Origin: Micromonospora rosaria | GTDB lineage: Bacteria; Actinomycetota; Actinomycetes; Mycobacteriales; Micromonosporaceae | Assembly: GCF_001567585.1 (NCBI RefSeq) | Contig: NZ_LRQV01000038.1 | Coordinates: 1-51,914 of the forward strand | Length of the DNA: 51,914 nt | Reading direction: 5' to 3' | Shown here: piece after piece, positions 8,309 through 17,115 of the stretch | Position numbering within the stretch: position 1 is the first letter of the stretch | Layout: every line of letters starts with the position of its first letter | Position numbers and translations under genes: made by a program | The notes under the pieces: generated by a model | The model's input: only the letters and a program-made list of their open reading frames with translations | What the model was told of the DNA's origin: nothing | Databases searched by the model: none

Positions 8309-9663
8309 GCCGGCACCGGCCCCCTCCCGGCCGGCGCGGGCACCGGCAGGCCGAGGTGCTCGCGCAGGGTGGTCCCGGTGTACCCGGTGCGGAACACGCC
8401 GCGCTCGCGCAGCAGCGGGACCACCCGGTCGACGAACTCGTCCAGCCCGCCGGGGGTCAGGTGCGGCACCAGGATGAAGCCGTCGGCGGCATCGGACTGG
8501 ACGGCGTGGTTCATCTGCTCGGCGACGCTGGCGGGGGTGCCGATGAACGACTGCCGCCCGGTGACCTCGATGACCAGGTCACGGATGCCCAGGCCCTTCT
8601 CCTGCGCCAGGGCCCGCCACTGCCGGGCGGTGGCGACCGGGTCCCGGGAGAACCGGGTCCGTCCCTGGCTGATGGTGTCGGCGGAGACGTCCGGGTCGTG
8701 CGCCGGCAACGGCCCCTCCGGGTCGTACCCGGACAGGTCCCGGTTCCAGAGCTGCTCCAGCAGCAGGATCGCGGTCTGCGGGCTGACCTGCTGGCGGCGG
8801 ATGTGGTGGGCGCGTTCCTGCGCCTCGGCGTCGGTGTCGCCGAGCACGACGGTGGCCCCGGGCAGGATCTTCACCGCGTCGGGGGCGCGTCCGTTGCGGA
8901 CCACCCGGGCCCGGACGTCGGCGTGGAACGCCTGCCCGGCCTCCAGCGTGCCGTGCCGGGAGAAGATCAGGTCGGCGTGGGCGGCGGCGAAGTCCCGCCC
9001 GTCCGGCGAGTCGCCGGCCTGGATGACCACCGGGTGGCCCTGCGGGCTGCGCGGCACGGTGAAGTGCCCGCTGATGTCGAACTGCTCGCCGACGTGGGTG
9101 AACGCGCCCGGATCCGCCTCGGCCAGGTACCGCCCGGTGGCGCGGTCGCCGGGCACCGCGTCCGGTGCCCAGGAGTCCCACAGCTCGCGGGCGGTCCGGA
9201 CGAACTCGCCGGCCCGCTCGTAGCGCAGCGCGTGGTCGAGGTACCCGCCCCGGCGGAAGTTCTCCCCGGTGAACGCGTCGGAGGAGGTGACCACGTTCCA
9301 CGCCGACCGGCCGCCGCTGAGGTGGTCCAGGGTGGCCAGTTGCCGGGCCAGTTCGTACGGCTCCCGGAAGGTGGCGTTGAGGGTGCCGGCCAGCCCCAGG
9401 TGGGTGGTGACCGACGCCAGGGCGGCCAGCACGGTGAGGGTGTCCGGCCGGCCCACCACGTCCAGGTCGTGGATCCGGCCGCGCTGCTCGCGCAGCCGCA
9501 GCCCCTCGGCGAGGAAGAAGAAGTCGAACGTCCCCCGCTCGGCGGTCCGGGCCAGGTGGGTGAAGGAGGCGAAGTCGATCTGGCTGCCGGCGGCCGGGTC
9601 GCTCCAGACGGTCTGGTTGTTCACGCCGGGGAAGTGCGCGGCGAGGATGATCTGCTTGGGCAC
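8305..9663 (-). CDS. NtaA/SnaA/DszA-type flavin-dependent monooxygenase
   Basis: Large LLM-class monooxygenase of the nitrilotriacetate / dibenzothiophene-sulfone monooxygenase family, which needs a separate flavin reductase. Typical features are ILAAHFPGVNNQTVW, FASFTHLARTAERGTFDFFFLAEGL, NATFREPYELARQLATLDHL, GGRSAWNVVTSSD, a long DHALRYERAGEFV region, PRSPQGHPVVIQAGDSPDGR and C-terminal TGYTGTTLREHLGL. I prefer the GTG at 9663 because GGAGGAG lies just before it; an in-frame GTG at 9678 would use that ribosome site as codons. About 452 residues. The substrate is probably a sulfur- or nitrogen-bearing small molecule. Confidence 0.9.
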   Translation of the reverse strand: MPKQIILAAHFPGVNNQTVWSDPAAGSQIDFASFTHLARTAERGTFDFFFLAEGLRLREQRGRIHDLDVVGRPDTLTVLAALASVTTHLGLAGTLNATFREPYELARQLATLDHLSGGRSAWNVVTSSDAFTGENFRRGGYLDHALRYERAGEFVRTARELWDSWAPDAVPGDRATGRYLAEADPGAFTHVGEQFDISGHFTVPRSPQGHPVVIQAGDSPDGRDFAAAHADLIFSRHGTLEAGQAFHADVRARVVRNGRAPDAVKILPGATVVLGDTDAEAQERAHHIRRQQVSPQTAILLLEQLWNRDLSGYDPEGPLPAHDPDVSADTISQGRTRFSRDPVATARQWRALAQEKGLGIRDLVIEVTGRQSFIGTPASVAEQMNHAVQSDAADGFILVPHLTPGGLDEFVDRVVPLLRERGVFRTGYTGTTLREHLGLPVPAPAGRGPVPA

Positions 9664-9679
9664 GGTCGTCTCCTCCACG

Positions 9680-10885
9680 TCAGGCGGGCACCGGGGCGTA
9701 CCGGTTGACCGGTCGGGGCAGGCCGAGCAGGTCGCGCAGGGTGCCGCCGGGGTAGCGGTCGTGGTACAGCCCCCGGTCCCGCAGCGCCGGCACCAGCGCC
9801 CGGGTGATGGTGGTCAGGTCGTCGGGCAGGACGGCGGGGCGCAGCCGGACGCCGTCCACCCCGGCCCGGTGCCACTCGGCGATCAGGTCGGCGAGCTGTC
9901 CGGGGGTGCCGGTGACGACCGCCGCGTCGCTGGTGAGCGGGGCGCCGTCGAGGGCGTCGAGCCGGTCCCGGCGATGCCGGGCGGCCGACGGGGTGTCGCC
10001 GAGGACGACGACCAGGTCGGCGAGGATCCGCAGCGGCGGGCCGGTCCGACCGGCGGCCCGCTCGGCGGCGCGGACCGCGGCGACGACGGCGGCGGCGTGC
10101 CCGGCGTCGGCGGGGGTGACGAAGACCAGGTCGGCGCTGCCGGCGGCGAAGGCGTACGGCACCGTGTCGTGCGCCAGCGCGGCGACGACCGGCTGCCCCT
10201 GCGGGGGCCGGGGCACGATGGACGGTCCCTTGACGTCGAACCAGCGACCGGCGAAGTCGACGTAGTGCAGCCGGTCCCGGTCGATGAAGCGGCCGGTGGC
10301 GACGTCCCGGATCACCGCGTCGTCCTGCCAGCTGTCCCAGAGCCGCCGGACCACCTCGACCACGTCGGCCGCCTCGGCGAACAGGTCGGCGAGGAGGGCG
10401 GCGCCGGCCGGGGTGTCGAGCTGGTCGGGCCGCAGCTCGGGCACCTCCCGCCGGCCGAAGAGCCGGGCCTCGCTGCGGCGGAACGAGACCCGGGGCTGCC
10501 AGCCGGCCCGCCCCTGGCTGACGTGGTCGAGGGTGGCGATCGCGGTGGAGACGTGGAACGGCTCGCTGTGCGTGGTCCCGGCGACCGGGACCAGCCCGAT
10601 GTGCCGGGTCAGCGGGGCGACCCGGGCGGCGACCAGCACCGCGTCGAGCCGCCCCCGGACCTGGTCGGTACGCCCGTCCGGGCCGTCGGGGCGGGTCGAC
10701 TGCAACGCGAGGGAGTCCTCGACGGTGACCAGGTCCAGGGTGCCCCGTTCGGCCTCGGTGACCAGCCCGGCCCAGTAGCCCGGGGTGAACGGCGCGTCGG
10801 CGGGGGCGGTCGAGAGCCGCCACGCGGCGGGGTGCCAGCCGAGGCCGTCGAGGGCCACGGCGAGCAGCGGATACGGTCGGGGCAT
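9680..10885 (-). CDS. LLM-class flavin-dependent oxidoreductase (NtaA/SnaA/SoxA-related)
   Basis: 401-residue monooxygenase related to the neighbouring NtaA-type protein but shorter and more divergent. Visible family features are TPGYWAGLVTEAERGTLDLVTVEDS, GLVPVAGTTHSEPFHVSTAI, ATLDHVSQGRAGWQPRVS, PRPPQGQPVVAALAHD and a C-terminal YPGGTLRDLLGL matching the sister enzyme's end. GGAGGAGAACC precedes the ATG. It lies 17 bases downstream of the transporter ATPase gene and 16 bases upstream of the next enzyme, so it sits in the same transcript. Exact substrate unknown. Confidence 0.87.
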   Translation of the reverse strand: MPRPYPLLAVALDGLGWHPAAWRLSTAPADAPFTPGYWAGLVTEAERGTLDLVTVEDSLALQSTRPDGPDGRTDQVRGRLDAVLVAARVAPLTRHIGLVPVAGTTHSEPFHVSTAIATLDHVSQGRAGWQPRVSFRRSEARLFGRREVPELRPDQLDTPAGAALLADLFAEAADVVEVVRRLWDSWQDDAVIRDVATGRFIDRDRLHYVDFAGRWFDVKGPSIVPRPPQGQPVVAALAHDTVPYAFAAGSADLVFVTPADAGHAAAVVAAVRAAERAAGRTGPPLRILADLVVVLGDTPSAARHRRDRLDALDGAPLTSDAAVVTGTPGQLADLIAEWHRAGVDGVRLRPAVLPDDLTTITRALVPALRDRGLYHDRYPGGTLRDLLGLPRPVNRYAPVPA

Positions 10886-10902
10886 GGTTCTCCTCCTGGC
10901 GG

Positions 10903-12549
10903 TCAGCCGACGGCGGTGAGCGTGGGCAGCGCGGCGAGCAGGCTCCTGGTGTAGTCGTGGCGGGGATGGGTGAAGACGTCACCGACCGGGCCCTGCTCCA
11001 CCACCGCGCCGTCGTGCATGACCAGCACCCGGTCGCTGAGGTGGTGGACCACGCCGAGGTCGTGGGAGATGAACAGCAGGGCGGTGCCGTCGGCGGCCTG
11101 GATGTCGGCGAGCAGGTCGAGGACGTGGGCCTGGACCGAGACGTCGAGGGCGGAGACCGGCTCGTCGCAGATGATCAGGGCCGGTCGGCAGGCGATGGCG
11201 CGGGCGATCGCCACCCGCTGCCGCTGCCCGCCGGAGAGCTGGCGGGGGTGGCGGTCCAGCACGTCCGGGCCGAGGCCGACCCGGTCCAGCAGTTCCGCCA
11301 CCCGGTCGCGGCGCTGCGCCCGGCCCGCCGGCCGGTCCAGGTTCTCGGCGACGATGCGCTCCACCCGGTACCGCGGGTCGAAGGAGCCGAGCGGGTCCTG
11401 GGAGATCAGTTGCAGCCGGCGCCGCAGCGGCCGGCGACGCCGCTCCGGTACGCCGGACCAGGGCTGCCCGGCGAACCGGACCGTGCCGGCGTCGGCGGGC
11501 AGGAGACCGAAGAGCAGTTGCGCGACGGTGGTCTTGCCGGAGCCGGACTCGCCCACCAGCCCGACGGTCTCCCCCCGGCCGACGGTGATCGAGACGCCCC
11601 GGACCACCTCCCGGGAGCCGTACCGTTTGACCAGGCCGTCCGCCTCGATCACCGGGTCGTCGGCAGCGGCGGTCCGGGTCGGCAGGGCGATCCGGCGCAG
11701 CGCCGGGACCGTGCACTCCACGCTGAGCCGGGCCGGGGTGGCGAGCCGGCGACCCCGGGAGGAGGCCGACGGCACCGCGTCGAGCAACTGCCGGGTGTAC
11801 GGGTGCCGGGGCGCGTGGAGCAACTGCCGGGGCGGGCCCTGCTCGACCACCTCCCCGGCGCGCATCACCAGCACCCGGTCGGCGAGTCGGGCGACCACCG
11901 CCAGGTCGTGGCTGATCAGCAGCAGCGCCGAGCCGGCCGCCCGGCGTTCGGCGAGCAGCCGCAGCACCTGCGCCTGCACGGTCACGTCGAGCGCGGTGGT
12001 CGGCTCGTCGGCGATCAGCAGGGACGGCTCGCCGGCGATGGCCGAGGCGATCAGCGCCCGCTGGCGCAGCCCGCCGGAGAGCTGGTGCGGGTACTGCCGG
12101 GCCCGCAGTTCCGGCTCCGGCACGTGCACCTCGGTGAGCAGCCGGGTGACCCGGGCGGGCCGCTCCCGCCGGCTGGCGATGTCGTGGGTGCGCAGCACCT
12201 CGTCGATCTCCGCGCCGACCGTGCGCAGCGGGTCCAGCGAGACCAGGGCGTCCTGGAGGACCAGGCCGGCGACCCGGCCGCGGATTCGCCGCCAGTCCCG
12301 GGGCCGGTGCCCGCGCACGTCGACGCCGGCCAGGTCGAGGCGGGCGGCGCGGACCGTGGCGGTCGGGCCGGCGAGCCCGACCAGGGTCCGGGCGGTGACG
12401 CTCTTGCCCGACCCGGACTCCCCCACGATCGCCACGCACTCCCCCGCCTCGACGGTGAGGTCGACCCCGCGCACCGCCGCCACCGTCCGCCCACCCGGGG
12501 CGGCGAAGTCGACGTGCAGGTCCGCCACGTCGACCAACGGGCCGGCCAT
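10903..12549 (-). CDS. ABC transporter, fused double ATP-binding protein (DppD-DppF type)
   Basis: A single 548-residue polypeptide carries both ATPases that peptide/nickel transporters usually encode separately. Domain 1 has GESGSGKSVT, LSGGLRQR and LLIADEPTTALD; domain 2 has GESGSGKTT, LSGGQRQR and LIICDEPVSALD. Both have the oligopeptide-type end motif (PRHPYTRQLL; PRHDYTRSLL). The ATG at 12549 overlaps the upstream permease stop (ATGA). It energises import through the two preceding permeases. The cargo is not evident; the four oxygenase genes downstream suggest an organosulfur compound or sulfur-containing peptide. Confidence 0.93.
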   Translation of the reverse strand: MAGPLVDVADLHVDFAAPGGRTVAAVRGVDLTVEAGECVAIVGESGSGKSVTARTLVGLAGPTATVRAARLDLAGVDVRGHRPRDWRRIRGRVAGLVLQDALVSLDPLRTVGAEIDEVLRTHDIASRRERPARVTRLLTEVHVPEPELRARQYPHQLSGGLRQRALIASAIAGEPSLLIADEPTTALDVTVQAQVLRLLAERRAAGSALLLISHDLAVVARLADRVLVMRAGEVVEQGPPRQLLHAPRHPYTRQLLDAVPSASSRGRRLATPARLSVECTVPALRRIALPTRTAAADDPVIEADGLVKRYGSREVVRGVSITVGRGETVGLVGESGSGKTTVAQLLFGLLPADAGTVRFAGQPWSGVPERRRRPLRRRLQLISQDPLGSFDPRYRVERIVAENLDRPAGRAQRRDRVAELLDRVGLGPDVLDRHPRQLSGGQRQRVAIARAIACRPALIICDEPVSALDVSVQAHVLDLLADIQAADGTALLFISHDLGVVHHLSDRVLVMHDGAVVEQGPVGDVFTHPRHDYTRSLLAALPTLTAVG

Positions 12550-13433
12550 CAGTCCTCCCGCCCGTCGAAGCGGCGCTGCAACCGGCGGCCGAGGACGGTC
12601 AGCGAGATCACCGTCAGGGTGACCGCGACGCCCGGCAGGATGGTGCCCCACCAGGCCACCCGCAGGTAGTTGCGCCCCTCGGAGAGCATCGCGCCCCACT
12701 CGGGGGACGGCGGTTGCGGGCCCATGCCGAGGAAGCTGAGCCCGGAGGCGGCGAGGATCGCGTCGCCCAGCCCGATCACGGCGAGCACCGGGATCGGGCC
12801 GACGACGTTGGGCAGCACGTGCCGCAGCACCAGCCGCGGCCGGGACAGGCCGAAGGCGACGGCCTGCTCCACGTACCCGGCCCGACGCACCAGCAGGGTC
12901 TGGGCGCGGACCACCCGGGCCAGGTGCGGCAGCAGGGCGATGCCGATGGCGATGGTCAGGCTGGCCGTGCCGGGGCCGACGATCGCGATGAACAGCAGGG
13001 CCAGCAGCAGCATCGGGAACGCCGACAGCGCGTCGAGGCTGCGGCTGAGCGCCTCGTCGGCGAGCCGGTGGGCCAGGCCGGCGAGCAACCCGACCAGCAC
13101 CCCGGCGGTGACCGCGATGCCGGTCGCGGCGGCGCCGATGGCCAGCGAGTGACGGGCGCCGTGCACCACCCGGGTCCACACGTCCCGGCCGAGGTGGTCG
13201 GTGCCGAACCAGTGGGTCGCGTCGGGTGGGGCGAGCACCCGCAGCGGGTCGGCGGCGAGCGGGTCGCCCGGCGCGATCAGCTCCGGCCAGGCCGCCGCCA
13301 GCAGCACCAGGGCCAGGTACGCCCCGGCGACGACGAGACCGGGCCGGACGCCGCGCCGCCGGGCCGGCCGCGCCGGTGTGCTGGTCAGCGCCGGGGCGAG
13401 CAGGCCGGGCGACTCGGGCAGGGTGACGGTCAT
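12549..13433 (-). CDS. ABC transporter permease (DppC/NikC type)
   Basis: 294-residue membrane subunit. An N-terminal cytoplasmic region rich in Pro and Arg precedes the first membrane helix (GLVVAGAYLALVLLAAAWP). The family motif HWFGTDHLGRDVWTRVVHGAR follows, then five more hydrophobic segments. The EAA-type loop reads EQAVAFGLSRPRLVLRHVLPN. A conserved LSFLGMGPQPPSPEWGAML is the usual C-terminal signature of DppC-type permeases. The ATG start lies 2 bases past the partner permease's stop, and its own TGA overlaps the ATPase start. Confidence 0.93.
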   Translation of the reverse strand: MTVTLPESPGLLAPALTSTPARPARRRGVRPGLVVAGAYLALVLLAAAWPELIAPGDPLAADPLRVLAPPDATHWFGTDHLGRDVWTRVVHGARHSLAIGAAATGIAVTAGVLVGLLAGLAHRLADEALSRSLDALSAFPMLLLALLFIAIVGPGTASLTIAIGIALLPHLARVVRAQTLLVRRAGYVEQAVAFGLSRPRLVLRHVLPNVVGPIPVLAVIGLGDAILAASGLSFLGMGPQPPSPEWGAMLSEGRNYLRVAWWGTILPGVAVTLTVISLTVLGRRLQRRFDGRED

Positions 13434-13435
13434 CG

Positions 13436-14371
13436 TCAGCTCCTTCTCAGGCGCGGGTCGACGAGCAGGTACGCCAGGTCGGCGAGGGTGTTGACGGCCA
13501 CGTAGACGGCGGCGGAGAGGGTCACCACGGCCAGCACCACCGGCATGTCCCCGGAGGTCACCGCGTTCAGCACGACCTGGCCGAGGCCGGGCCGGCCGAA
13601 GACCTGCTCGACGATGATGGTCGAGCCGATGAGCAGGCTGAACTGCCAACCGGCCAGGGTGACCACCGGCAGCAGGGCGTGCCGGAGCACGTGCCGCAGC
13701 AGGACCACCCGTTCGACCACCCCCCGGGCCCGCGCGGTGAGCACGAACGGCTCCTCCAGGGCCCGGTCCAGGCTGTCGCGCAGCACCTGGGCGAGCAGGC
13801 CGGCGATCGGCAGGGCCAGGGTGACCGCCGGCAGCACCAGGGCGGCCAGGCCCTGGTCGCCGGAGACCGGGAACAGCCCGAACCGGAACGACAGCACGCT
13901 GAGCAGCACGATGCCGATCAGGAACGCCGGGGTGGAGACCAGCACCAGCTCCACGGTGGAGACCCCCCGGCGCAGCCAGGGGCGACGCGGTCCGGCGGTG
14001 GTCAGCGCGGCGAGCAGGGCGAGCAGCACGCCCAGCGCGGCGGCGGCAGCGGCCAGCGTGAAGGTGGGGCCCACCTGCTCGCCGATGACCTCGGCGACCG
14101 GCCGCTGCAACAGGTACGACCGGCCGAGGTCGCCGCCGGCGAGCCGCCACAGGTAGTCGAGGTACTGCACCAGGGCGGGCCGGTCCAGCCCCCACTCCCG
14201 CATGATCTCGGCGCGGATCTCCGGGGTGTCCGGGCCCTCGCCGACGATGCTGTCCACGATGTCGCCGGGGGCGGCCAGCAGGGCCAGGTACGCCGCGGTG
14301 GCGGCGATCCAGAGCACCAGCAGGCCGGCCGCCACCCGGCGCAGCACCGGGCGCAGGGTCGCGCCGCTCAC
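13436..14371 (-). CDS. ABC transporter permease (DppB/NikB type)
   Basis: 311-residue permease with a GTG start 1 base after the binding-protein stop codon. The first helix RVAAGLLVLWIAATAAYLAL, the periplasmic loop with REWGLDRPALVQYLDYL and GDLGRSYLLQRPV, and the cytoplasmic RARGVVERVVLLRHVLRHALLP loop are characteristic of DppB/NikB. It forms the channel together with the following DppC-type subunit. Length and topology (six helices) are normal and nothing appears broken. Confidence 0.93.
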   Translation of the reverse strand: MSGATLRPVLRRVAAGLLVLWIAATAAYLALLAAPGDIVDSIVGEGPDTPEIRAEIMREWGLDRPALVQYLDYLWRLAGGDLGRSYLLQRPVAEVIGEQVGPTFTLAAAAAALGVLLALLAALTTAGPRRPWLRRGVSTVELVLVSTPAFLIGIVLLSVLSFRFGLFPVSGDQGLAALVLPAVTLALPIAGLLAQVLRDSLDRALEEPFVLTARARGVVERVVLLRHVLRHALLPVVTLAGWQFSLLIGSTIIVEQVFGRPGLGQVVLNAVTSGDMPVVLAVVTLSAAVYVAVNTLADLAYLLVDPRLRRS

Positions 14372-14372
14372 G

Positions 14373-16013
14373 TCACTTCCCGAGCCACAGGTCGTACGCG
14401 CCAGCCGGCACGCCGGCCGTGGGTTCGAACGTCACACCCCCGACCGCGACGCTGGCGGCGATCTGGTCGGCCGGGGCGTACAGCGGCAGGAACAGGGCCA
14501 GCTCCCGCACGGCCCGCTGCTGGATGTCGGCGTAGATCGCGGCCCGCCGGGCCGGGTCGCTGGCGGCCTGGCCGGCTTCGAGGAGGTCGTCGAGGCGCGC
14601 GTCGTTGATCTTGGTCCGGTTCACCGTTCCGTCGGTGTGCAGCAGCAGGTTCAGCGACAACCCGGCGTCGGTGTCGGCGCGGGAGTTGTCGAAGACCTCG
14701 TACTCGTTGTCGGCGAACGCCTGGTTCCAACTGCCCAGGTCGACCTGGGCCACGTCGAGGTCGATGCCGGTGCTCTGCTTCACCGCCGCCTGCACCGCCT
14801 GGGCCAGCACGTCGCGGCGGTCCCGCAGGTACGGCGCGGCCTGCAGCAGCCGGACGGTGAGCCGCGTGCCGGCCTTGGTCCGGAAGCCCTCGGCGTCCCG
14901 CGCGGTCCAGCCGGCCTCGTCGAGCAGCCGGTTGGCCCGCGCGACGTCCCCGCTGAGGCCACCCTCCAGGCGCTTGTCGTACAACCTGCTGGACGGGCTG
15001 ACGACGCTCCACGCCCGGGTGGCGGTGCCCTGGTAGACCGCCTGGAGCACGGCGTCGACGTCGACCGCCTCCTGGAACGCCTGGCGGACCCGGATGTCGT
15101 CGAAGGGCGGCCGGGAGGTGTTGAGGTAGTAGCCGTACGACGAGCCGGAGTTCAGCTCGCGGGTCAGCCGCAGCGCGGGGTTCCCGGTGATCAGGGGCTG
15201 GTCGGTGGCGGGCACCCCCTCGATGAGCTGCACCTGCCCGGAGGTGAGCGCGCCGACGCGGACCGCGGACTCCTTGAGGAACCGGTACGTGATGGTCTCC
15301 AGGTGGGCCGGCCCGGTGTGCGTGGCGTGCGGCGGCGGCGTGGCGTAGTCGGGGTTGCGCCGGTACCGCAGCTCCTGCCCGGGGACGTAGGCCTCCAGCA
15401 CGAACGGCCCGGTGCCGGCCACGTCCACCCCGCCGGCCTTGAGGTTCTTGGCCTCCCGCAGCGACTTCGGCGACACCTGGGCGCCCTGCGGGGAGGCCAG
15501 GAAGTCGAGGATCAGCACGTCCGGGGTGCTGAGCACGAGCCGGACCGTACGCGGGTCGACCACCTCGACGGTCTTGAGGTTGCGCAGTTGCACGGCGGAG
15601 ACGGCCGGGTTGTACTCCGGCTCGCGGAGCTTGTCCAGATTGGCCTTGACGGTGGCGGCGTCGAAGGTCTCCCCGTCGGTGAACCGGATTCCGTCGCGCA
15701 GCCCGATGGTGTACGTCAGCCCGTCGGGCGAGACCTGGTAGCCGGTGGCCAGCCAGGGCACGACCCGTCCCTCACGGTCGTAGGTGAGCAGCGACTCGAA
15801 GCTGTTCCACACCAGCAGCCGGGCCTTGGCCTGCGAGTACTGGTGGGGATTGAGGGTGATCGGCTCGGTCTCCACCGCCCAGGTGAGCGAGCCGCCGCTG
15901 CGGGGTTGGCCGGCGTCGGTGGGGGCGGCCGATCCGGTCGAGCAGGCGGCGGTGAGGACGAGCAGGGGTACGAGCGCGGCGACGGCGAGTCGACGCGGGC
16001 GACCAGCGGGCAT
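14373..16013 (-). CDS. ABC transporter substrate-binding lipoprotein, family 5 (DppA/NikA-like)
   Basis: 546-residue extracytoplasmic solute receptor. The signal peptide ends in lipobox LTAAC (LAVAALVPLLVLTAACSTG). The mature part shows family 5 landmarks: GGSLTWAVETEPITLNPHQ, WNSFESLLTYDREGRVVPWLA, YTIGLRDGIRFTDGETFDAATVKANL, SGSSYGYYLNTSRPPFDD and VRQAFQEAVDVDAVL. The ATG at 16013 has AGGAG about 12 bases upstream. It heads a minus-strand unit with two permeases, a fused ATPase and four flavin monooxygenases. Family members bind peptides, nickel or glutathione; the ligand here is unknown. Confidence 0.92.
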   Translation of the reverse strand: MPAGRPRRLAVAALVPLLVLTAACSTGSAAPTDAGQPRSGGSLTWAVETEPITLNPHQYSQAKARLLVWNSFESLLTYDREGRVVPWLATGYQVSPDGLTYTIGLRDGIRFTDGETFDAATVKANLDKLREPEYNPAVSAVQLRNLKTVEVVDPRTVRLVLSTPDVLILDFLASPQGAQVSPKSLREAKNLKAGGVDVAGTGPFVLEAYVPGQELRYRRNPDYATPPPHATHTGPAHLETITYRFLKESAVRVGALTSGQVQLIEGVPATDQPLITGNPALRLTRELNSGSSYGYYLNTSRPPFDDIRVRQAFQEAVDVDAVLQAVYQGTATRAWSVVSPSSRLYDKRLEGGLSGDVARANRLLDEAGWTARDAEGFRTKAGTRLTVRLLQAAPYLRDRRDVLAQAVQAAVKQSTGIDLDVAQVDLGSWNQAFADNEYEVFDNSRADTDAGLSLNLLLHTDGTVNRTKINDARLDDLLEAGQAASDPARRAAIYADIQQRAVRELALFLPLYAPADQIAASVAVGGVTFEPTAGVPAGAYDLWLGK

Positions 16014-16504
16014 GCGTGGATGCTCCTGTCGGGCAGGGGTGATGGCCACCAGGGACCGCACCGGGTACCGGGCGGTGTGCGGCGGGCCGGAGGAGGCGAC
16101 GGTGGGCTGCTCGACGCTGAGCCCCACCGGTGACGACGTACGGGTCCGGAGCGCAGGCGGGAACCACACCGGTGCGGGGCGGTGCGGCCCGCACCGGGCG
16201 ACGGTGCCGGGCTACGGCGCGTTCCGGGCGGACGTACGGGACGGGAGCAGACGTGCCGGGGTGACGCGGACGGACCAAGGTGGTGGTGCCGGAGTGGACG
16301 TGCCAGGGTGGAGCGAAACGTGCCGGGCGGAGCCGAGGTGCGGGGCGGTGCGGATGTGCGGGGTGGGCGCGTGAGGTGCGCCGGACGGCAGGGCACAGCC
16401 GGGCCGGGACAGGGGCGAGCGGCGTTTCGGGGCACAGCACACCGACGCGGAGCCGGTGGTGGAACGCGGGCGAGCCGGGCGGTCGGGGTCGCCGACCGGT
16501 CAGG
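16014..16504. other. 491-base gap without a convincing gene
   Basis: Lies between the flavin reductase and binding-protein genes. I see only short frames of low-complexity Arg/Pro/Gly composition with no ribosome site. A loosely repeated ACGTGCC[A/G]GG word occurs between about 16250 and 16330. No CCTAC-N7-GTAGG dyad, leader-peptide gene or riboswitch was recognised. It may hold the promoter of the transporter unit. Confidence 0.5.
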
Positions 16505-17056
16505 CTACGGCCGGGCAGGCCGGGGTGGCGCAGGCCGGGGTGCGGCCGTCGGGCCGAGCCCGGCGTACCGACCCCGATGATACAGCAGCGGCGAGCCGGG
16601 ACCGGCGTGCCGAACCAGCTCCGGCTCGGCCAGCACGATCGCGTGGTCCCCGGCGACGACCCGCTCCACCACCCGGCAGAGTAGCCAGGCCAGGGTGTCG
16701 TCGAGAATGGGCACGTCCTGCGGCCCCGGCTGCCAGCGGGTCCCGGCGAAGCGGTCGACGCCGCTGGTGGCGAAGCGGCTGGCGAGGGCCTGCTGGCGGT
16801 GGGAGAGCAGGTGCACCGCCACGTGCCGGGCGCCGGCCACGGTCGGCCAGCTCGACGAGCCGAGGTCGAGGCAGAACGAGACCAGCGGCGGGTCGAGCGA
16901 CACCGACGTGAACGAGGTGGCGGTGAAGCCGACCGGGGGCGGGCCGGGGGCGGTCACCACCGTGACGGTGCTGGCCTGGTGCCGCAGCAGGGCGCGCAGC
17001 GAGTCGGCGTCGGCGTCGACGGGTGTGGCGGAGTGCGGGTCGAGGGACAAGGTCAT
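16505..17056 (-). CDS. Flavin reductase family protein
   Basis: NAD(P)H:flavin oxidoreductase-like protein of 183 residues, expected to supply FMNH2 to two-component monooxygenases. The HpaC/flavin-reductase-domain signature is clear: LRALLRHQASTVTVVTA, VGFTATSFTSVSLDPPLVSFCLD, ARHVAVHLLSHRQQALASRFA, DRFAGTRW and GDHAIVLAEPELV. The ATG at 17056 is preceded by GGGAGGACC; the adjoining GTG at 17059 is too close to that site. The C-terminal tail is Pro/Ala/Arg-rich. It lies 59 bases after the DUF1684 gene and upstream of four LLM oxygenase genes, which need reduced flavin. Confidence 0.9.
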   Translation of the reverse strand: MTLSLDPHSATPVDADADSLRALLRHQASTVTVVTAPGPPPVGFTATSFTSVSLDPPLVSFCLDLGSSSWPTVAGARHVAVHLLSHRQQALASRFATSGVDRFAGTRWQPGPQDVPILDDTLAWLLCRVVERVVAGDHAIVLAEPELVRHAGPGSPLLYHRGRYAGLGPTAAPRPAPPRPARP

Positions 17057-17115
17057 CACGGTCCTCCCGGTGGCGGTGACCCCGCCGGCGCGGCGGGTGA
17101 GGGAAGAGTCGGCGG

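Noticed and set aside
16014..16504. Leader peptide or SAM-type riboswitch before the transporter unit
   Set aside because: No short frame with a ribosome site or a known leader-peptide motif, and no riboswitch-like conserved core, could be found by eye.
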